This document shows, one piece after another, positions 5,891 through 6,014 of a DNA stretch of 6,014 bases. The notes below the pieces were generated by a model that saw only the letters and a list, made by a program, of their open reading frames with translations, ran no database searches and was not told the DNA's origin. Every line of letters begins with the position of its first letter. Position 1 is the first letter of the stretch. Both the position numbers and the translations under genes were made by a program. Origin of the DNA: Syntrophus sp. (in: bacteria) (lineage in GTDB: Bacteria; Desulfobacterota; Syntrophia; Syntrophales; UBA5619); the NCBI GenBank assembly GCA_013824905.1, contig PNOO01000153.1, forward strand, positions 1 to 6,014. The letters are read 5' to 3'.

Positions 5891-6014
5891 TCATCGGACG
5901 AGCTGATTCATCTCGAAGATGGGAAGTAGAATCGAGATAACGATGAATCCGACCACGGCGCCCATCATGAGGATCATCGCCGGTTCCAACAGGGAGGTTA
6001 CCAGAAGGACATTC
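5891..6014 (-). CDS. gspF: Type II secretion system inner-membrane platform protein GspF (C-terminal 40 residues only)
   Basis: The frame enters from the right edge and ends at TGA 5893-5891. The 40 visible residues include SLLEPAMILMMGAVVGFIVI and then SILLPIFEMNQLVR. This is the highly conserved last transmembrane helix and C-terminal tail of GspF/PilC-family platform proteins, which normally end in LPIF-x-MNQL. GspF is a polytopic inner-membrane protein that contacts GspE and GspL and is thought to transmit ATPase motion to pseudopilin assembly. The gene start and some 360 or more residues lie beyond the window. Its place just upstream of gspG is the standard order. Confidence 0.93.
   Translation of the reverse strand, partial: NVLLVTSLLEPAMILMMGAVVGFIVISILLPIFEMNQLVR

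Overview
The window is one block of a type II secretion system (T2SS, general secretion pathway) operon, transcribed entirely from the minus strand. Read from the right edge to the left, the order is gspF (3' end only), gspG, gspH, gspI, gspJ, gspK, gspL, gspM, gspN (3' end cut off). Almost every base is coding. The only real intergenic gap is about 51 bases between gspF and gspG; every other junction overlaps or is separated by at most 1 base.

Five prepilin-type proteins (GspG, H, I, J, K) lie in a row. Each has a short basic leader, a Gly cleavage site and a hydrophobic N-terminal helix. GspG is the major pseudopilin and shows the C-terminal calcium-loop motif. GspH, I, J and K are the minor pseudopilins that form the tip of the pseudopilus. 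GspF is the polytopic inner-membrane platform. GspL and GspM form the inner-membrane assembly that couples the cytoplasmic ATPase (GspE, not in this window) to the platform. GspN is of the AsmA-like, deltaproteobacterial/leptospiral type rather than the classical enterobacterial GspN. The secretin GspD, the ATPase GspE, any GspC and the prepilin peptidase GspO are not visible here. GspE and GspD would be expected upstream, beyond the right edge.

Organism: the GC-rich coding sequence, the F-G-H-I-J-K-L-M-N order, the PilM/PilN-like GspL, the short PilO-like GspM and this GspN type together suggest a deltaproteobacterium in the broad sense (Desulfobacterota or a relative). This is inference from family knowledge; no taxonomic marker is present.

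I found no mobile element, RNA gene, CRISPR array, promoter or terminator, and nothing on the plus strand that looks like a real gene. This is a fairly ordinary conserved operon, not a new system. The points worth a second look are local: an A7 slippery heptamer exactly at the gspL stop/gspM start, unusually ambiguous starts for gspI, gspH and gspG, a C8 tract inside gspJ, and a GspL that appears to keep the actin-fold nucleotide motifs.
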